Assembly: GCF_003997495.1 (NCBI RefSeq)
Contig: NZ_RZRU01000023.1
Span: forward strand, 33,264 to 97,263
From: Mesorhizobium sp. M7A.F.Ca.US.008.03.1.1
GTDB taxonomy: Bacteria > Pseudomonadota > Alphaproteobacteria > Rhizobiales > Rhizobiaceae
Length of the DNA: 64,000 nt
Reading direction: 5' to 3'
The position numbers were made by a program, and so were the translations under genes. Below the pieces are notes generated by a model. That model saw nothing but the letters and a program-made list of their open reading frames with translations. It ran no database searches and was not told the DNA's origin. This document shows, in pieces, positions 42,435 to 52,072 of the stretch. How positions within the stretch are numbered: position 1 is the stretch's first letter; every line of letters starts with the position of its first letter.

Positions 42435-43554
42435 CGATCGTCAGCCGCTCGGCCGCCCGCGTGATGGCGGTGTAGAGCCATCGCTGGCGGGTCTCCTTGA
42501 AGGCCCAGCTTTCATCGAACAGCACGATCTCGTTCCACTGCGAGCCCTGCGCCTTGTGCACGGTCAGCGCGTAGCCATAGTCGAAATCGTCGAAGCGCTT
42601 CTTCTGCTGCCAGGGGATGTCGGCATCGGGATCCTCGAACGCCGCCTTGAGCAGCTTGATCTTGGCGACGCCGCGATCCGGATCGTCCTCTTCCGGCGAC
42701 ACCAGAAGGTTGATGCCGGGCTTCACCGTCTCGCGCGACGAGGTCATCACCTTCCACAGCGAGCCGTTGAGCAGGCCCTTTGCCGGATCGTTGCGCAGGC
42801 AGACCAGCTTGTCGCCGGCCTGCGGATAATCGGCGTTGAAGCCCTTGAGCTCGCGCAGCCGCTGATTGTAGCGGCGCCGCGTGCGGTTGGTGCCGACCAG
42901 CACCTGGTCCGCCTTGAGCACCAGCTCCTGGGTAACGTCTTCCTTGCCGATGACTTGCGCCGTGCCATAGTCGCCCCGCATGAACTCGCGGCCCTCGCGC
43001 ACATCGAGAGCCAGCCGCAGGATCGGGTTGTCGCGCGCCTGCCGGTGGATTTCGGTGAGCAGGAAGTCGGGCTCATGGTCGGTGAAGAAGCCGCCACCCG
43101 AGATCGGCGGCAACTGGCCTGGGTCGCCGAGCACCAGGATCGGCGTGCCGAAACTCATCAGGTCGCGGCCGAGCTGCTCGTCGACCATCGAACATTCGTC
43201 GATGACGACCAGCTTGGCCCGCGAGATCGGGCTCTGACGGTTGAGCGAGAAGGTCGGCGACATCGAGGTCTTGCCGGTGACCTCGTCCGATACCGATTCC
43301 TCGCCCTTCGGCCGATAGATCAGCGAATGGATGGTCCGCGCATTGACCGCTCCCTTGGAGCGCAGAACTTGCGCCGCCTTGCCGGTGAAAGCGGCGAACT
43401 GCACCTGGCCGTCGACATGTTCGGCGAAATAGCGCGCCAGCGTCGTCTTGCCGGTGCCGGCATAGCCGAACAGCCGAAAAAGCTGCGGCTGGCCGGTCTT
43501 CAGCCAGCGGGCGACGGCTTGCAACGCCTCGTCCTGTTGGGGAGAGAATTCCAT
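42427..43554 (-). CDS. RecD-like ATP-dependent DNA helicase (short form)
   Basis: This 375-residue SF1 helicase resembles the C-terminal core of RecD2. Walker A is GYAGTGKTTLA near residues 34-44, Walker B is LVVIDECSMVDEQ near residues 112-124, GDPGQLPP is motif III, and YALTVHKAQGSQWNEIVLF near residues 332-350 is the conserved UvrD-like C-terminal motif. It lacks the N-terminal domains of full RecD2, and recB or recC are not nearby. It may act in repair or restart. Confidence 0.9.
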   Translation of the reverse strand: MEFSPQQDEALQAVARWLKTGQPQLFRLFGYAGTGKTTLARYFAEHVDGQVQFAAFTGKAAQVLRSKGAVNARTIHSLIYRPKGEESVSDEVTGKTSMSPTFSLNRQSPISRAKLVVIDECSMVDEQLGRDLMSFGTPILVLGDPGQLPPISGGGFFTDHEPDFLLTEIHRQARDNPILRLALDVREGREFMRGDYGTAQVIGKEDVTQELVLKADQVLVGTNRTRRRYNQRLRELKGFNADYPQAGDKLVCLRNDPAKGLLNGSLWKVMTSSRETVKPGINLLVSPEEDDPDRGVAKIKLLKAAFEDPDADIPWQQKKRFDDFDYGYALTVHKAQGSQWNEIVLFDESWAFKETRQRWLYTAITRAAERLTIVR

Positions 43555-43699
43555 CAGCGCGAGAGACCGGATTCGCAAGGGAAAGACAAGACAGCTGCCA
43601 CCACCATCGATGCGTCGGGACGCTTCAGCGCCGCCGACGGGTCAGGCTATCAGGCACGGACAAGAACGTAAAGGGAACAGACAAATCCACCCCACACCT

Positions 43700-44038
43700 T
43701 TATCGGATCTGCCGGGGATCGTTCTCCAGCAGGATCGGCTTGCCGTGCGGGGTGGCGTGTGCGGCGCGCTCCCAGGCTTCAGCCATCGCGTCGACATCGG
43801 CTCTGGCTGCCAGCCCTTTTGAAATAAGCAGGCTTTCCAGTGCCGCCAACCAATGTTCGTAATAATCGTGGCCGTCGGCAGCAGCACCGGGCTTCTTCAC
43901 TTCGCTCGACAGCGCCTGCGCCCACTCGCTCCACGAAAACAGGCCCTTGTCGTGCAGCGCAACCGTCATGGCAAAGGCTTCGGCCTGCCATGGCTCGGCG
44001 AAAACAGGGGCATCGACGCCCGGCGGCAAATCGGCCAT
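43700..44038 (-). CDS. Nitrile hydratase accessory protein
   Basis: This 112-residue protein resembles the N-terminal part of nitrile hydratase beta subunits (FAEPWQAEAFAMTVALHDKG and FSWSEWAQALSSEV). Small proteins of this kind assist metal loading of cobalt-type nitrile hydratases, as NhlE or the self-subunit-swapping chaperones do. It follows nthB by 7 bp and is the last gene of the operon. Confidence 0.88.
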   Translation of the reverse strand: MADLPPGVDAPVFAEPWQAEAFAMTVALHDKGLFSWSEWAQALSSEVKKPGAAADGHDYYEHWLAALESLLISKGLAARADVDAMAEAWERAAHATPHGKPILLENDPRQIR

Positions 44039-44045
44039 GTCCGAC

Positions 44046-44705
44046 TCACGCCGGCTCAAGATAGCTCTCCCAGGCATCGATCGACACGACAAGCCCCGGG
44101 TCGGCCCCCTCGCCCCAGATTTCCGGCCCTTCGAAAACCACCGTGTAGACCCATTGCGGGTTTTCGCCGTAGCCATGCGCGTTCGAGTCGGGGAATACAA
44201 ACCCATCGCGCACGGCCTCAATCGTTCCATGCTTGCCGCGTGCGTAACGCGGCAGCCGCGTGTGGCCGGTCGGGTTGAAGTTCTTGGTCCGCACGGGATC
44301 GCCGGCCTTGAACCGCGCCGGCTGCGCCACCGGCCGGTCACAAGGACCGCCCTTGGCCAGCACATCAGGCACGTTTTCCGCCTTTAACACCCGTCTCGGC
44401 ACCGCTGCCGGATCGACCGCCGTGCCTGTCTCGAGATCGCGCTCGCTGACGAAGCCATGGCGCTTCAACAGCTCCTCCAGCGCCTTGATCCATATCTGGT
44501 AGTAGCTCGATGAATAGTAGACAGCCGGATGCAGCGATTCCCGCGCATGCCGGCTCTCGTCGATGTTCCAGGCTCCCATGGCGCCGGCGCACAACGTCAC
44601 GCCGAGCGCCCGCCTTTCCCACGCGGCATGGAAATAAGGTTCGTCCTTTTCAGGCGCGACGGGGCCGAACCCCATCTGCCCGCCGAGATCGTGCGGCCCG
44701 TTCAT
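44046..44705 (-). CDS. nthB: Nitrile hydratase subunit beta
   Basis: This 219-residue protein pairs with NthA to hydrate nitriles to amides. It starts with MNGPHDLGGQMGFGPV, the hallmark of the subunit, and ends with the SH3-like C-terminal domain seen in VYTVVFEGPEIWGEGADPG. Its start overlaps the nthA stop by 4 bp. Confidence 0.95.
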   Translation of the reverse strand: MNGPHDLGGQMGFGPVAPEKDEPYFHAAWERRALGVTLCAGAMGAWNIDESRHARESLHPAVYYSSSYYQIWIKALEELLKRHGFVSERDLETGTAVDPAAVPRRVLKAENVPDVLAKGGPCDRPVAQPARFKAGDPVRTKNFNPTGHTRLPRYARGKHGTIEAVRDGFVFPDSNAHGYGENPQWVYTVVFEGPEIWGEGADPGLVVSIDAWESYLEPA

Positions 44706-45307
44706 GCCGGCTGCCTCGCCAGGCCGGTCCCGATCATCGCATCGCGGCTGACCAGCTCCGCCAGCCGCTCCTCGCTCCAGCCCTCGGTATTTTCGGGCCG
44801 CATCGGCACGACGAGATAGCGCAGCTCGGCGGTGGAATCCCAGACGCGAATTTTCCTGTCCGCCGGCAGCGTCAGCCCGAACTCCTCCAGCACGCCGCGC
44901 GGATCGATCACCGCGCGCGAACGATAGGGCGGCGCCTTGTACCAGACAGGCGGCAGACCGAGCACCGACCAAGGATAGCAGGAGCACAGCGTGCAGACGA
45001 CGAGATTATGGGTGTCCTGCGTGTTGAACACCGCCTGCATGTGCTCGCCCTGGCGGCCGGTATAGCCAAGCGATGCGATCGCCGCCGTCGCGTCGCGCTT
45101 CAGCCATGCGGCAAAGGCAGGATCGCTCCAGGCCTTGGCCACCACCCTGGCACCGTTGCGCGGGCCGATCTTCGTCTCGTATGTATCGACGATGACGTCG
45201 ATCGCGCTCGGATCGATCAGCCCCTTCTGGGTGAGGATGGTTTCCAGCGCCCGCACGCGGGCGGCAAACGGATCGAGTTCGTTGTCGTGGTCATGATCAT
45301 GGGACAT
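44702..45307 (-). CDS. nthA: Nitrile hydratase subunit alpha, cobalt type
   Basis: This 201-residue subunit holds the metal centre. The metal-binding claw is VCTLCSCYPW, with Cys 105, Cys 108, Ser 109 and Cys 110 by count from the ATG. A Thr after the first Cys marks the cobalt type, while iron types have Ser there. The N-terminus is His/Asp-rich (HDHDHD), which may bind metal. It heads the nthA-nthB-accessory operon. No amidase gene is beside it, so the amide product must be handled elsewhere. Confidence 0.95.
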   Translation of the reverse strand: MSHDHDHDNELDPFAARVRALETILTQKGLIDPSAIDVIVDTYETKIGPRNGARVVAKAWSDPAFAAWLKRDATAAIASLGYTGRQGEHMQAVFNTQDTHNLVVCTLCSCYPWSVLGLPPVWYKAPPYRSRAVIDPRGVLEEFGLTLPADRKIRVWDSTAELRYLVVPMRPENTEGWSEERLAELVSRDAMIGTGLARQPA

Positions 45308-45387
45308 GACTGCAAAATACGTTTCCGATCATGGCGCCGCAAGCACGACGGCTTGGGCCAACGGCATATGGCGTCGGCCCTATCACA

Positions 45388-48300
45388 TCATTCGGCGGCC
45401 GCCCGCTGCGGTTCGGGCAGCATGTCTTCCCTGGCCTTGAACAGCGAGGGCTGGTCAACATCATCGGCCGGGGCCGGCTCGCCCTTGCGCTTCGACCAAA
45501 GCGAGACCAGCCAGCCCGAGAAATTCTCCATGTAGACATAGATCACCGGCGTCACGAACAGGGTCAGTGCCTGTGAAGCCAGCAGGCCGCCGACAACGGC
45601 AACGCCCAGCGGCTGGCGCAGTTCGGCGCTGGCGCCGGTGCCGAGCGCAATCGGGAATGTGCCCATCAGTGCCGCCAGCGTCGTCATCATGATCGGCCTG
45701 AACCGCATCAGGCAGGCCTTGTGGATCGACTCGGTCGCGGACATGCCTTCTCGTCGCAGTTCGAGCGCGACATCCACCATCATGATGCCGTTCTTCTTGA
45801 CGATGCCGATCAGCATCAGGATGCCGATCACCGCGATGACGGACAGATCCATGCCGGCGAAGCGCAAGGCAACAACCGCTCCGAGCACGGCCGACGGCAG
45901 GCCGGTGAGGATGGTCAGCGGGTGGATGAAGCTCTCGTAGAGGATGCCGAGCACGATGTAGATGGTCAGGATCGCGCCGCCGACCAGAAAACCCTGGTTG
46001 GCAAGGGAATCCTGGAAGGTCTTGGCCGTGCCGGCGAAGGTGGTCGAGATCACCGTCGGCATGCCGATCTGCTCCTTCAGCGCATTGATGCGCGTCACGC
46101 TGTCGCCCAGCGCCACGCCCTGCGGCAGATTGTAGGAGATGGTCACGGCCGGAAGCTGGCCGAGCTGGTTGACAGTCAGGGCGCCGGCCGTGCGATCGAC
46201 CCGGGCGAAGGCGCCGAGCGGAACCAGACTGCCGCTTGCCGTCCTCATCTGGATGGCCAGCATCCGCTCGGGCGACCACTCGATCTTGGGATCGAGCTCG
46301 GTGATGACTTCGTAGCTGTCGGCCGAACCGAAGATTGTCGAAACCTGGTCGGTGCCGAACCCGCCATAGAGGGCGGAGCGCAACGTGTCGGTGTCGATAC
46401 CGAGCTGGGCGGCCTTGTCGCGATCCACCACCAGCGTCGCCTGGAGCGCATTGTTCTGAAGATCGCTGGTGACGTCGGTGAAGTTCGCATGGTCGGCCGC
46501 CATCGCGTCGTTCAGTTTCTGCGCCCAAATATCGGTCAGGCCGGTATCAAGCCCCTGAACCACGAGTTGGTAGGCGCTGGCCGACGACCGCGAGCCCAGC
46601 CTCAAATTCTGCACCGGCTGCATGTAGGTCTCGATGCCCGCCACGCCGGCCAGTTGCTTGCGCAGATCAGCAAGCACCTTCTCGATATCGGGACGCTGAT
46701 CCTTGCCCTTGAGCTGGACGAAAAGCTGCCCCTGGTTGAGCGCATTGTTGCCGCTGCCCGCCGACCACGCCACATGGTCGACATAGGGCGAATGCGAGAA
46801 GACGCTGGCGACCTGTCCTTGCAGCCTGGACATGGCGTCGAAAGAGATGTCCTGACGCGCGATGGTGATCACCGATATCTGGCCGATGTCCTCCTGCGGG
46901 AAGAAACCCTTCGGCGAAGTCTGGATTAGCCACACGGACGCTGCGGCGGTGCCGACGAAGACGAGAAACACCAGGAAGGTGTGCCGCAGGCAGAAGCTCA
47001 AGACCCTATCGTAGCCGCGCGTGACGAGGTCCTGCTTGCGGCCGGGGCCATGCTTGTCGCGGTCGGCCTTGGTCACCGACAGCAACCGCGAGCACAGCAT
47101 CGGCGTCAGCGTCAGCGACACGAACATCGAGGCCAGGATGGCGACCGTCACCACGACGGCGAACTCGTTGAAGATGCGCCCGATGACGCCGCCCATCAAA
47201 AGCACCGGGATGAACACGGCGACCAGCGAGATCGAGATCGAGATGATGGTGAAGCCGATTTCGCGCGCGCCCTTCAGGGATGCGTCGAAGGCTGACAATC
47301 CATCCTCCTCCATGTGGCGGAAGATGTTTTCAAGCATCACTATGGCATCGTCGACGACGAGGCCCACCGCAAGCGTCAGGCCCATCAGCGAGATGTTGTC
47401 GATGGAAAAGCCGAACAGGAACATCGCGCCGAGCGTGGCGATCAGCGAGATCGGCACCGCCACGGCCGGGATGATCGTCGCCGTCACCCGGCGCAGGAAC
47501 ACGAAGATCACCATGATCACCAGTGCAATGGTGAGCAGCAGCGTGAACTGCACGTCGCTGACCGCCTGGCGGATCGAACTGGAGCGGTCGTTAAGCAGCT
47601 TGATGTCGGCGGCGGCCGGCATCTGGTCCTTGAAGGACGGCAGCATCGCCTTGACCTTGTCGACGACGTCGACCGTGTTGGCGTCGGGCTGGCGCTGCAC
47701 GGCCATGATGATCGCGCGGGTACCATCGTACCAACTTGCGGTCGTGGTCGTCTGCACCGAATCGACGACCCGGGTCACCTCGCCCAGCCGTACCGGATGA
47801 CCGTTCTTGGTGGCGATGATGATGTTGGAGAAGCCGGCGGCGTCGGTCAACTGCGTGTTGGCGGTGATGGTGAGCTGCTGCTTGTCGTTCTGAAGCACGC
47901 CGAGCGGCGTGTTGCTGTTGGCCGAGGCGACCGCCGCCTGCAGCTGATCGATCGAGATGCCGCGCGCCGCAAGCGCGGTCGGGTCGATCTGGATGCGCAC
48001 CGCGTATTTCTGCTGGCCGAAGATCGAGACCTGCGCCACGCCGTCGATGGTCGACAGCGACGGCGAGATGACATTTTCCGCGAAAGCATCGAGATCGGTC
48101 AGCGGAACCGTGTCGCTGACCAGCGACATCAAAAGGATCGGCGCGTCGGCCGGATTGACCTTGCGATAGCTCGGCGGCGACGTCATCTGCGGCGGCAGCG
48201 ATTTCTGCGTGCGGGCGATCGCGGCCTGCACATCGGCCGCCGCCGCATCGATGTCGCGGTTGAGCACGAACTGGATGGCGATCGAGGTCTGGCCAAGCGA

Positions 48301-48549
48301 GTTGGTGGTCGAGATCGAATCGATGCCGGCGATGGTCGCGAACTGCTTGATCAGCGGCGTCGCCACCGATGTCGCCATGGTTTCCGGCGAGGCGCCGGGC
48401 AGCGAAGCCGAGACGTTGACCACCGGAAATTCCGCGCTGGGCAGAGCTGCCACCGGCAGGAATTTGTAGGCGAACAGCCCGCCCAGCACCAGGGCGAACG
48501 ACATCAGGAGGGTGGCGACAGGTCGGCGTATGCAGAATTCGGAGATCAT
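45388..48549 (-). CDS. RND efflux transporter permease (HAE-1 family)
   Basis: This 1053-residue inner-membrane pump uses the proton gradient to expel hydrophobic compounds. It starts with MISEFCIRRPVATLLMSFAL and has 12 hydrophobic helices with two large periplasmic loops. GLTLAVGLVVDDAIVMLEN near residues 390-408 includes the proton-relay aspartates. It resembles MdtB/MdtC or MexF-type pumps; the substrate is unknown. It overlaps the adaptor gene by 4 bp. No outer-membrane channel gene is adjacent. Confidence 0.95.
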   Translation of the reverse strand: MISEFCIRRPVATLLMSFALVLGGLFAYKFLPVAALPSAEFPVVNVSASLPGASPETMATSVATPLIKQFATIAGIDSISTTNSLGQTSIAIQFVLNRDIDAAAADVQAAIARTQKSLPPQMTSPPSYRKVNPADAPILLMSLVSDTVPLTDLDAFAENVISPSLSTIDGVAQVSIFGQQKYAVRIQIDPTALAARGISIDQLQAAVASANSNTPLGVLQNDKQQLTITANTQLTDAAGFSNIIIATKNGHPVRLGEVTRVVDSVQTTTTASWYDGTRAIIMAVQRQPDANTVDVVDKVKAMLPSFKDQMPAAADIKLLNDRSSSIRQAVSDVQFTLLLTIALVIMVIFVFLRRVTATIIPAVAVPISLIATLGAMFLFGFSIDNISLMGLTLAVGLVVDDAIVMLENIFRHMEEDGLSAFDASLKGAREIGFTIISISISLVAVFIPVLLMGGVIGRIFNEFAVVVTVAILASMFVSLTLTPMLCSRLLSVTKADRDKHGPGRKQDLVTRGYDRVLSFCLRHTFLVFLVFVGTAAASVWLIQTSPKGFFPQEDIGQISVITIARQDISFDAMSRLQGQVASVFSHSPYVDHVAWSAGSGNNALNQGQLFVQLKGKDQRPDIEKVLADLRKQLAGVAGIETYMQPVQNLRLGSRSSASAYQLVVQGLDTGLTDIWAQKLNDAMAADHANFTDVTSDLQNNALQATLVVDRDKAAQLGIDTDTLRSALYGGFGTDQVSTIFGSADSYEVITELDPKIEWSPERMLAIQMRTASGSLVPLGAFARVDRTAGALTVNQLGQLPAVTISYNLPQGVALGDSVTRINALKEQIGMPTVISTTFAGTAKTFQDSLANQGFLVGGAILTIYIVLGILYESFIHPLTILTGLPSAVLGAVVALRFAGMDLSVIAVIGILMLIGIVKKNGIMMVDVALELRREGMSATESIHKACLMRFRPIMMTTLAALMGTFPIALGTGASAELRQPLGVAVVGGLLASQALTLFVTPVIYVYMENFSGWLVSLWSKRKGEPAPADDVDQPSLFKAREDMLPEPQRAAAE

Positions 48550-49805
48550 TGGGCCGCCTCGCCGGCGTTGGTCGCCTCGGCCACCTTGGGCGCGGCAGCA
48601 CCCGCCGTGGCCTTGCCTTCATGCACCGCGGCGCCGTCCTTCAGCCTCGTCTGGCCTTCGGTGACGACTTTCTCGCCGCTTTTCAGCCCCTGGCTGATGG
48701 CGCTGTTGTCGCCTTCGGTCAGCGCCACCTGCACCGGCCGCATCTCGACCGTATTGTCCGGCTTGACCACATAGACGAACGGCCCCTTCTGGCTTGGCTG
48801 CACCGCGACGGTAGGAACCGATGTCATCTGCGGCATGATGCCGGCGTCGAGCACGACATTCACATACTGGCCCGGCCATAGCGAAAGGTCTGCATTGGGA
48901 ATGCTTGCCCGCGTCGCAATGGTGCCCGACGCGGTGTCGACGCTGGAGTCCACGAAATCGAGCGTGCCCTTGCCGATCGGCGTCGGTTCGCCATCCTTGG
49001 TCAGCGTCACCGCGCCCTGCTGCGGATTGGCAAGCGCCTTGTGCAGCAGCGCAAGGTTGCTCTCGGGAAGGTTGAAGTTGACCTGCAGCGGGTCCATCTG
49101 GGTGATGGTCACCAGCGGGGTCGCCGTACTGCTGTTGCCATTGCTGACGGTGACGAGATCGCCGACGGCGACGCTGACAGCACCCAGCCTGCCGGAAATC
49201 GGCGCCGTGATCGTGGCGAAGCCAAGCTGGACATTGTCGGCGTCGATCGTCGCCTTGTCGGCATCGACAGTCGCTGCGGCAGCCTTCTGCGCGGCGACGG
49301 CCTGGTCGTAGGTCTGCTGCGTGCCGGCCTGCTTGGCGACCAGATCCTTGGCGCGCTGGAGATCGGACTGCGAGCTGGCGAGCATCGCCTGATCCTTGGC
49401 GAGCGCTGCCTGATCCTTGGCAAGCTGCGCCTTCAGCGCCCGGTCATCGAGCGAAAACAAAACGTCGCCGACCCTGACCATCTGCCCGTCCTTGACGTCG
49501 ATGGACACGATCTGGCTGGACACCCGCGCGTTGATATTGACGACGGCGGGAGAGGAAACGAAGCCGATGGCGTAGCGCCGGATCGGGAAATCGGCTGTCG
49601 AGGCGACGGCCGAGAGGATGGAGGCCGAGCGCGCAGCACTGGCGTCTTTCTTGTCCGAAGCCGCAACCTGTTTGTCCGGCGCGGCAGCCTGCTTTGCACC
49701 GATGACCTGCTGGACCCTGCCAAGCGCGTCAGGCGAAAGATAGAGCCACCCGGCCGCACCCAGGCAGGCGACGGCCAGCAACGAAAGAACGACTTTTCCA
49801 CGCAT
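48546..49805 (-). CDS. RND efflux periplasmic adaptor subunit
   Basis: This 419-residue membrane fusion protein has an N-terminal anchor (about residues 6-24), an MdtA-like lipoyl and hairpin region (about residues 85-195, with repeated AKDQAxLxxxQ coiled coil), a beta-barrel domain with TQMDPLQVNFNLPE, and an Ala-rich tail. The ATG at 49805 has GAGAGG upstream; the TTG two codons earlier is too close to it. It is the first gene of the efflux operon. No local regulator is visible in the 219 bp upstream. Confidence 0.94.
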   Translation of the reverse strand: MRGKVVLSLLAVACLGAAGWLYLSPDALGRVQQVIGAKQAAAPDKQVAASDKKDASAARSASILSAVASTADFPIRRYAIGFVSSPAVVNINARVSSQIVSIDVKDGQMVRVGDVLFSLDDRALKAQLAKDQAALAKDQAMLASSQSDLQRAKDLVAKQAGTQQTYDQAVAAQKAAAATVDADKATIDADNVQLGFATITAPISGRLGAVSVAVGDLVTVSNGNSSTATPLVTITQMDPLQVNFNLPESNLALLHKALANPQQGAVTLTKDGEPTPIGKGTLDFVDSSVDTASGTIATRASIPNADLSLWPGQYVNVVLDAGIMPQMTSVPTVAVQPSQKGPFVYVVKPDNTVEMRPVQVALTEGDNSAISQGLKSGEKVVTEGQTRLKDGAAVHEGKATAGAAAPKVAEATNAGEAAQ

Positions 49806-50024
49806 GGTCAAAGGCCCTCTCCACCCGACACGTCGTGGTCCGATGGTTCTATTCTAGCGCAAATCACGGCCCGTTGCCGCGATTTCGCCGAATAGATAGG
49901 ACAGGCCTTTGTCGGAAAAGAGCCAAAAGGCGGCATTACGAAGATTTAATGTGCACTGCACAATGGATGTGCAACACAGGGCGGCACGACAAGGTTATGG
50001 TGAAGGGCGGTCACGCGAAGCGAG

Positions 50025-50339
50025 TTAGCCAGCGAGGCGCACCTTGGCATCGTCCTTGGCAGCTTCGGCTGTCAACCTGAGCCCGAGCGCCTTCATAACA
50101 CCGAGCAGAGTTGAAAGCTTAGGATCACCCTTGTCACTCAGCGCCTTGTATAGCGCCTCACGCGTGACGCCAGCGTCCTTGGCAATGGACGTCATGCCCC
50201 GTGCCCTGGCCACGTTGCCGAGCGCATGGGTGATAATGGCAGGATCGCCGTCTTCGAAGGCCGCTTGGATATAGGCCGAGATTGCCTCCTCGCTGTCGAG
50301 AAATTCGGAAGCGTCCCATTTGGTGGTTTCGATGGTCAT
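50025..50339 (-). CDS. Antitoxin of a HigB/HigA-like module
   Basis: This 104-residue protein belongs to the addiction-module antidote family with a C-terminal helix-turn-helix. The DNA-binding part is near residues 50-75 (SIAKDAGVTREALYKALS), and GDPKLSTLLGVMKALGLRL follows. It starts at the last base of the toxin stop (TAATG), which couples translation. It should neutralise the toxin and repress the promoter through the inverted repeat upstream. Confidence 0.9.
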   Translation of the reverse strand: MTIETTKWDASEFLDSEEAISAYIQAAFEDGDPAIITHALGNVARARGMTSIAKDAGVTREALYKALSDKGDPKLSTLLGVMKALGLRLTAEAAKDDAKVRLAG

Positions 50340-50626
50340 TAGACCTCCTTCGCCATGCTGATGGCTTTCTTGATGTCGGCCTTTTGCGATGACTTATCGC
50401 CACCGCAGAGCAGAATGATGATCGTGTTGCCTGTCCTGACGAAATAGACGCGATAGCCTGGGCCATAGTCGACCCGCAATTCGCCGATGCCGTCGAAGAA
50501 CTTGGCATCGCCGAGGTTGCCAAGCTCGACACGATCGATCCGGACCTGAATGCGCGCCTTGGCCCGCATGTCCTTTAGGGACCTGAACCAGTCGGAGAAT
50601 TCAGCTGTTTTACGGACTTCGATCAT
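50339..50626 (-). CDS. RelE/HigB-family toxin
   Basis: This 95-residue protein belongs to the RelE/ParE superfamily of the phage-derived Gp49-like or TIGR02683 type. It has FSDWFRSLKDMRAKARIQVR near residues 10-29, GELRVDYGPGYRVYFVR near residues 48-64, and a C-terminal GGDKSSQKADIKKA. Related toxins cut mRNA on the ribosome. The toxin gene comes first, the HigBA-type order. Confidence 0.92.
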   Translation of the reverse strand: MIEVRKTAEFSDWFRSLKDMRAKARIQVRIDRVELGNLGDAKFFDGIGELRVDYGPGYRVYFVRTGNTIIILLCGGDKSSQKADIKKAISMAKEV

Positions 50627-50640
50627 GGGTATTTTGTAAT

Positions 50641-50684
50641 CTACAATTCACATATCGTCAAACGGAATGTGAATTGTAGTTCAC
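50641..50684. promoter_or_regulatory. Operator of the toxin-antitoxin operon
   Basis: CTACAATTCACAT at 50641-50653 and ATGTGAATTGTAG at 50667-50679 are perfect inverted repeats. GTGAATTGTAGTTCAC at 50669-50684 is itself nearly palindromic. They lie 15 bp upstream of the toxin start, the normal place for autoregulation by the antitoxin. Confidence 0.82.
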
Positions 50685-50734
50685 AGAAAGCTCATCCCTT
50701 TCACGCCACGTCAGCGTTTCGGAGCCGCTCAAAC

Positions 50735-51331
50735 CTACCTCAGCATCGGCCAAAGCGTCGCCGCCAGCAGTACGCCCATGGCGATGTTGAACCATTTCAG
50801 CCGCACCGGATCCGACAGGAAACCGCGCAGCGCGGTGCCGAAACCCGCCCACACCGAGACGCTCGGCAAATTGACGACGGTGAACGCTACAGCGATCAAC
50901 ACCACCGACAGGAACGGGTGCTCGGCATTGGCATAGACGGCCATGGCGGTGATCGCCATCACCCATGCCTTGGGATTGACCCACTGGAATGCGGCTGCCT
51001 CGATGAAGCGCATAGGACGCGCCTTCGTCTCGCCCTTGCCGGTCAGCGTGCGCGACATGGCGATCTTCCAGGCGAGGTACAGAAGATAGGCGCCGCCGGC
51101 GATCTTGAGCGCGGTTTGCAGCGCCGGGAACGCCGTCAGCACAGCGCCGAGGCCAAGACCGACGGCAAGCAGCAGCACGAGGAAACCCATGCTGATGCCC
51201 ACCATGTGCGGAACCGATCTGACGAGGCCGAAATTCACGCCTGACGTCAAAAGCATGAGGTTGTTCGGTCCCGGCGTGATCGAGGTCACGAAGGCGTAGA
51301 CAAGCAGGGCAAGGAATGCGTCGAGCGACAT
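50735..51331 (-). CDS. LysE family transporter
   Basis: This 198-residue inner-membrane exporter of the LysE/RhtB family has about six hydrophobic helices. The signature SITPGPNNLMLLTSGVNFG lies near residues 17-35. WVNPKAWVMAITAMAVY is near residues 117-133. Such proteins export amino acids or homoserine lactones. The start at 51331 was taken because it opens the first helix properly. It stands between ilvH and the toxin gene on the same strand. Confidence 0.93.
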   Translation of the reverse strand: MSLDAFLALLVYAFVTSITPGPNNLMLLTSGVNFGLVRSVPHMVGISMGFLVLLLAVGLGLGAVLTAFPALQTALKIAGGAYLLYLAWKIAMSRTLTGKGETKARPMRFIEAAAFQWVNPKAWVMAITAMAVYANAEHPFLSVVLIAVAFTVVNLPSVSVWAGFGTALRGFLSDPVRLKWFNIAMGVLLAATLWPMLR

Positions 51332-51413
51332 GGATATCCTCCCTGGCAAGTCAGCACCGGAAGCCTCATTATGGACGCTGGCTGGCGCGTTCGGCGCCAA
51401 CCCCGCCGAAGTC

Positions 51414-51986
51414 CTACATCGCCTGCGGACCGCGGTTCAATGCGGCCACGCCGGTGCGGCAGATCTCGATTAGGCCGAGCGGCTTCATGATGGCGATGAA
51501 CTGGTCGATCTTGGAGCCCTTGCCGGTGATCTCGAAAATGAAATGCTCGGTGTTGGCGTCGATGACGCTGGCGCGGAACGCGTCGGCCAGCCGCAGCGCC
51601 TCGACGCGGGCCTCGCCGGTGCCGGCGACCTTGACCAGCGCCAGTTCGCGCTCCAGCGGCCGCTCCTGGCCGGATTCATGCGAGCGCACGGTCAGGTCGA
51701 CGACGCGGTGAACCGGCACGATGCGCTCGAGCTGGTGTTTGATCTGCTCCAGCACATGCGGCGTGCCGCGCGTCACGATGGTGATGCGCGACAGGTGTTT
51801 TTCATGCTCGGTCTCGGAGACGGTCAGGCTCTCGATGTTGTAGCCGCGCCCGGAAAACAGGCCGATGACCCGGGCAAGCACGCCCGGCTCATTGTCGACC
51901 AGCACGGAGAGCGTGTGGTTTTCCGGCTTTTCCGTCTCCTTGGCGATGAAATAGGCAGAGCCGGTCGGTTGTAGCTGTGCGTTCAT
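51414..51986 (-). CDS. ilvH: Acetolactate synthase small (regulatory) subunit
   Basis: This 190-residue protein binds valine through its N-terminal ACT domain (HTLSVLVDNEPGVLARVIGL near residues 24-43) and activates the large subunit. RGYNIESLTV follows. The start at 51986 precedes the ACT domain by about 20 residues. It is 86 bp downstream of ilvI on the same strand. Confidence 0.95.
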   Translation of the reverse strand: MNAQLQPTGSAYFIAKETEKPENHTLSVLVDNEPGVLARVIGLFSGRGYNIESLTVSETEHEKHLSRITIVTRGTPHVLEQIKHQLERIVPVHRVVDLTVRSHESGQERPLERELALVKVAGTGEARVEALRLADAFRASVIDANTEHFIFEITGKGSKIDQFIAIMKPLGLIEICRTGVAALNRGPQAM

Positions 51987-52072
51987 GACATGAATCTCGT
52001 TTTTCAAGCTCTTGAGCTAATTCTCTGTTTGCGCAGGGCTTTCTCGCGATAGCCCTGCCTTGGTTCTGCCGG

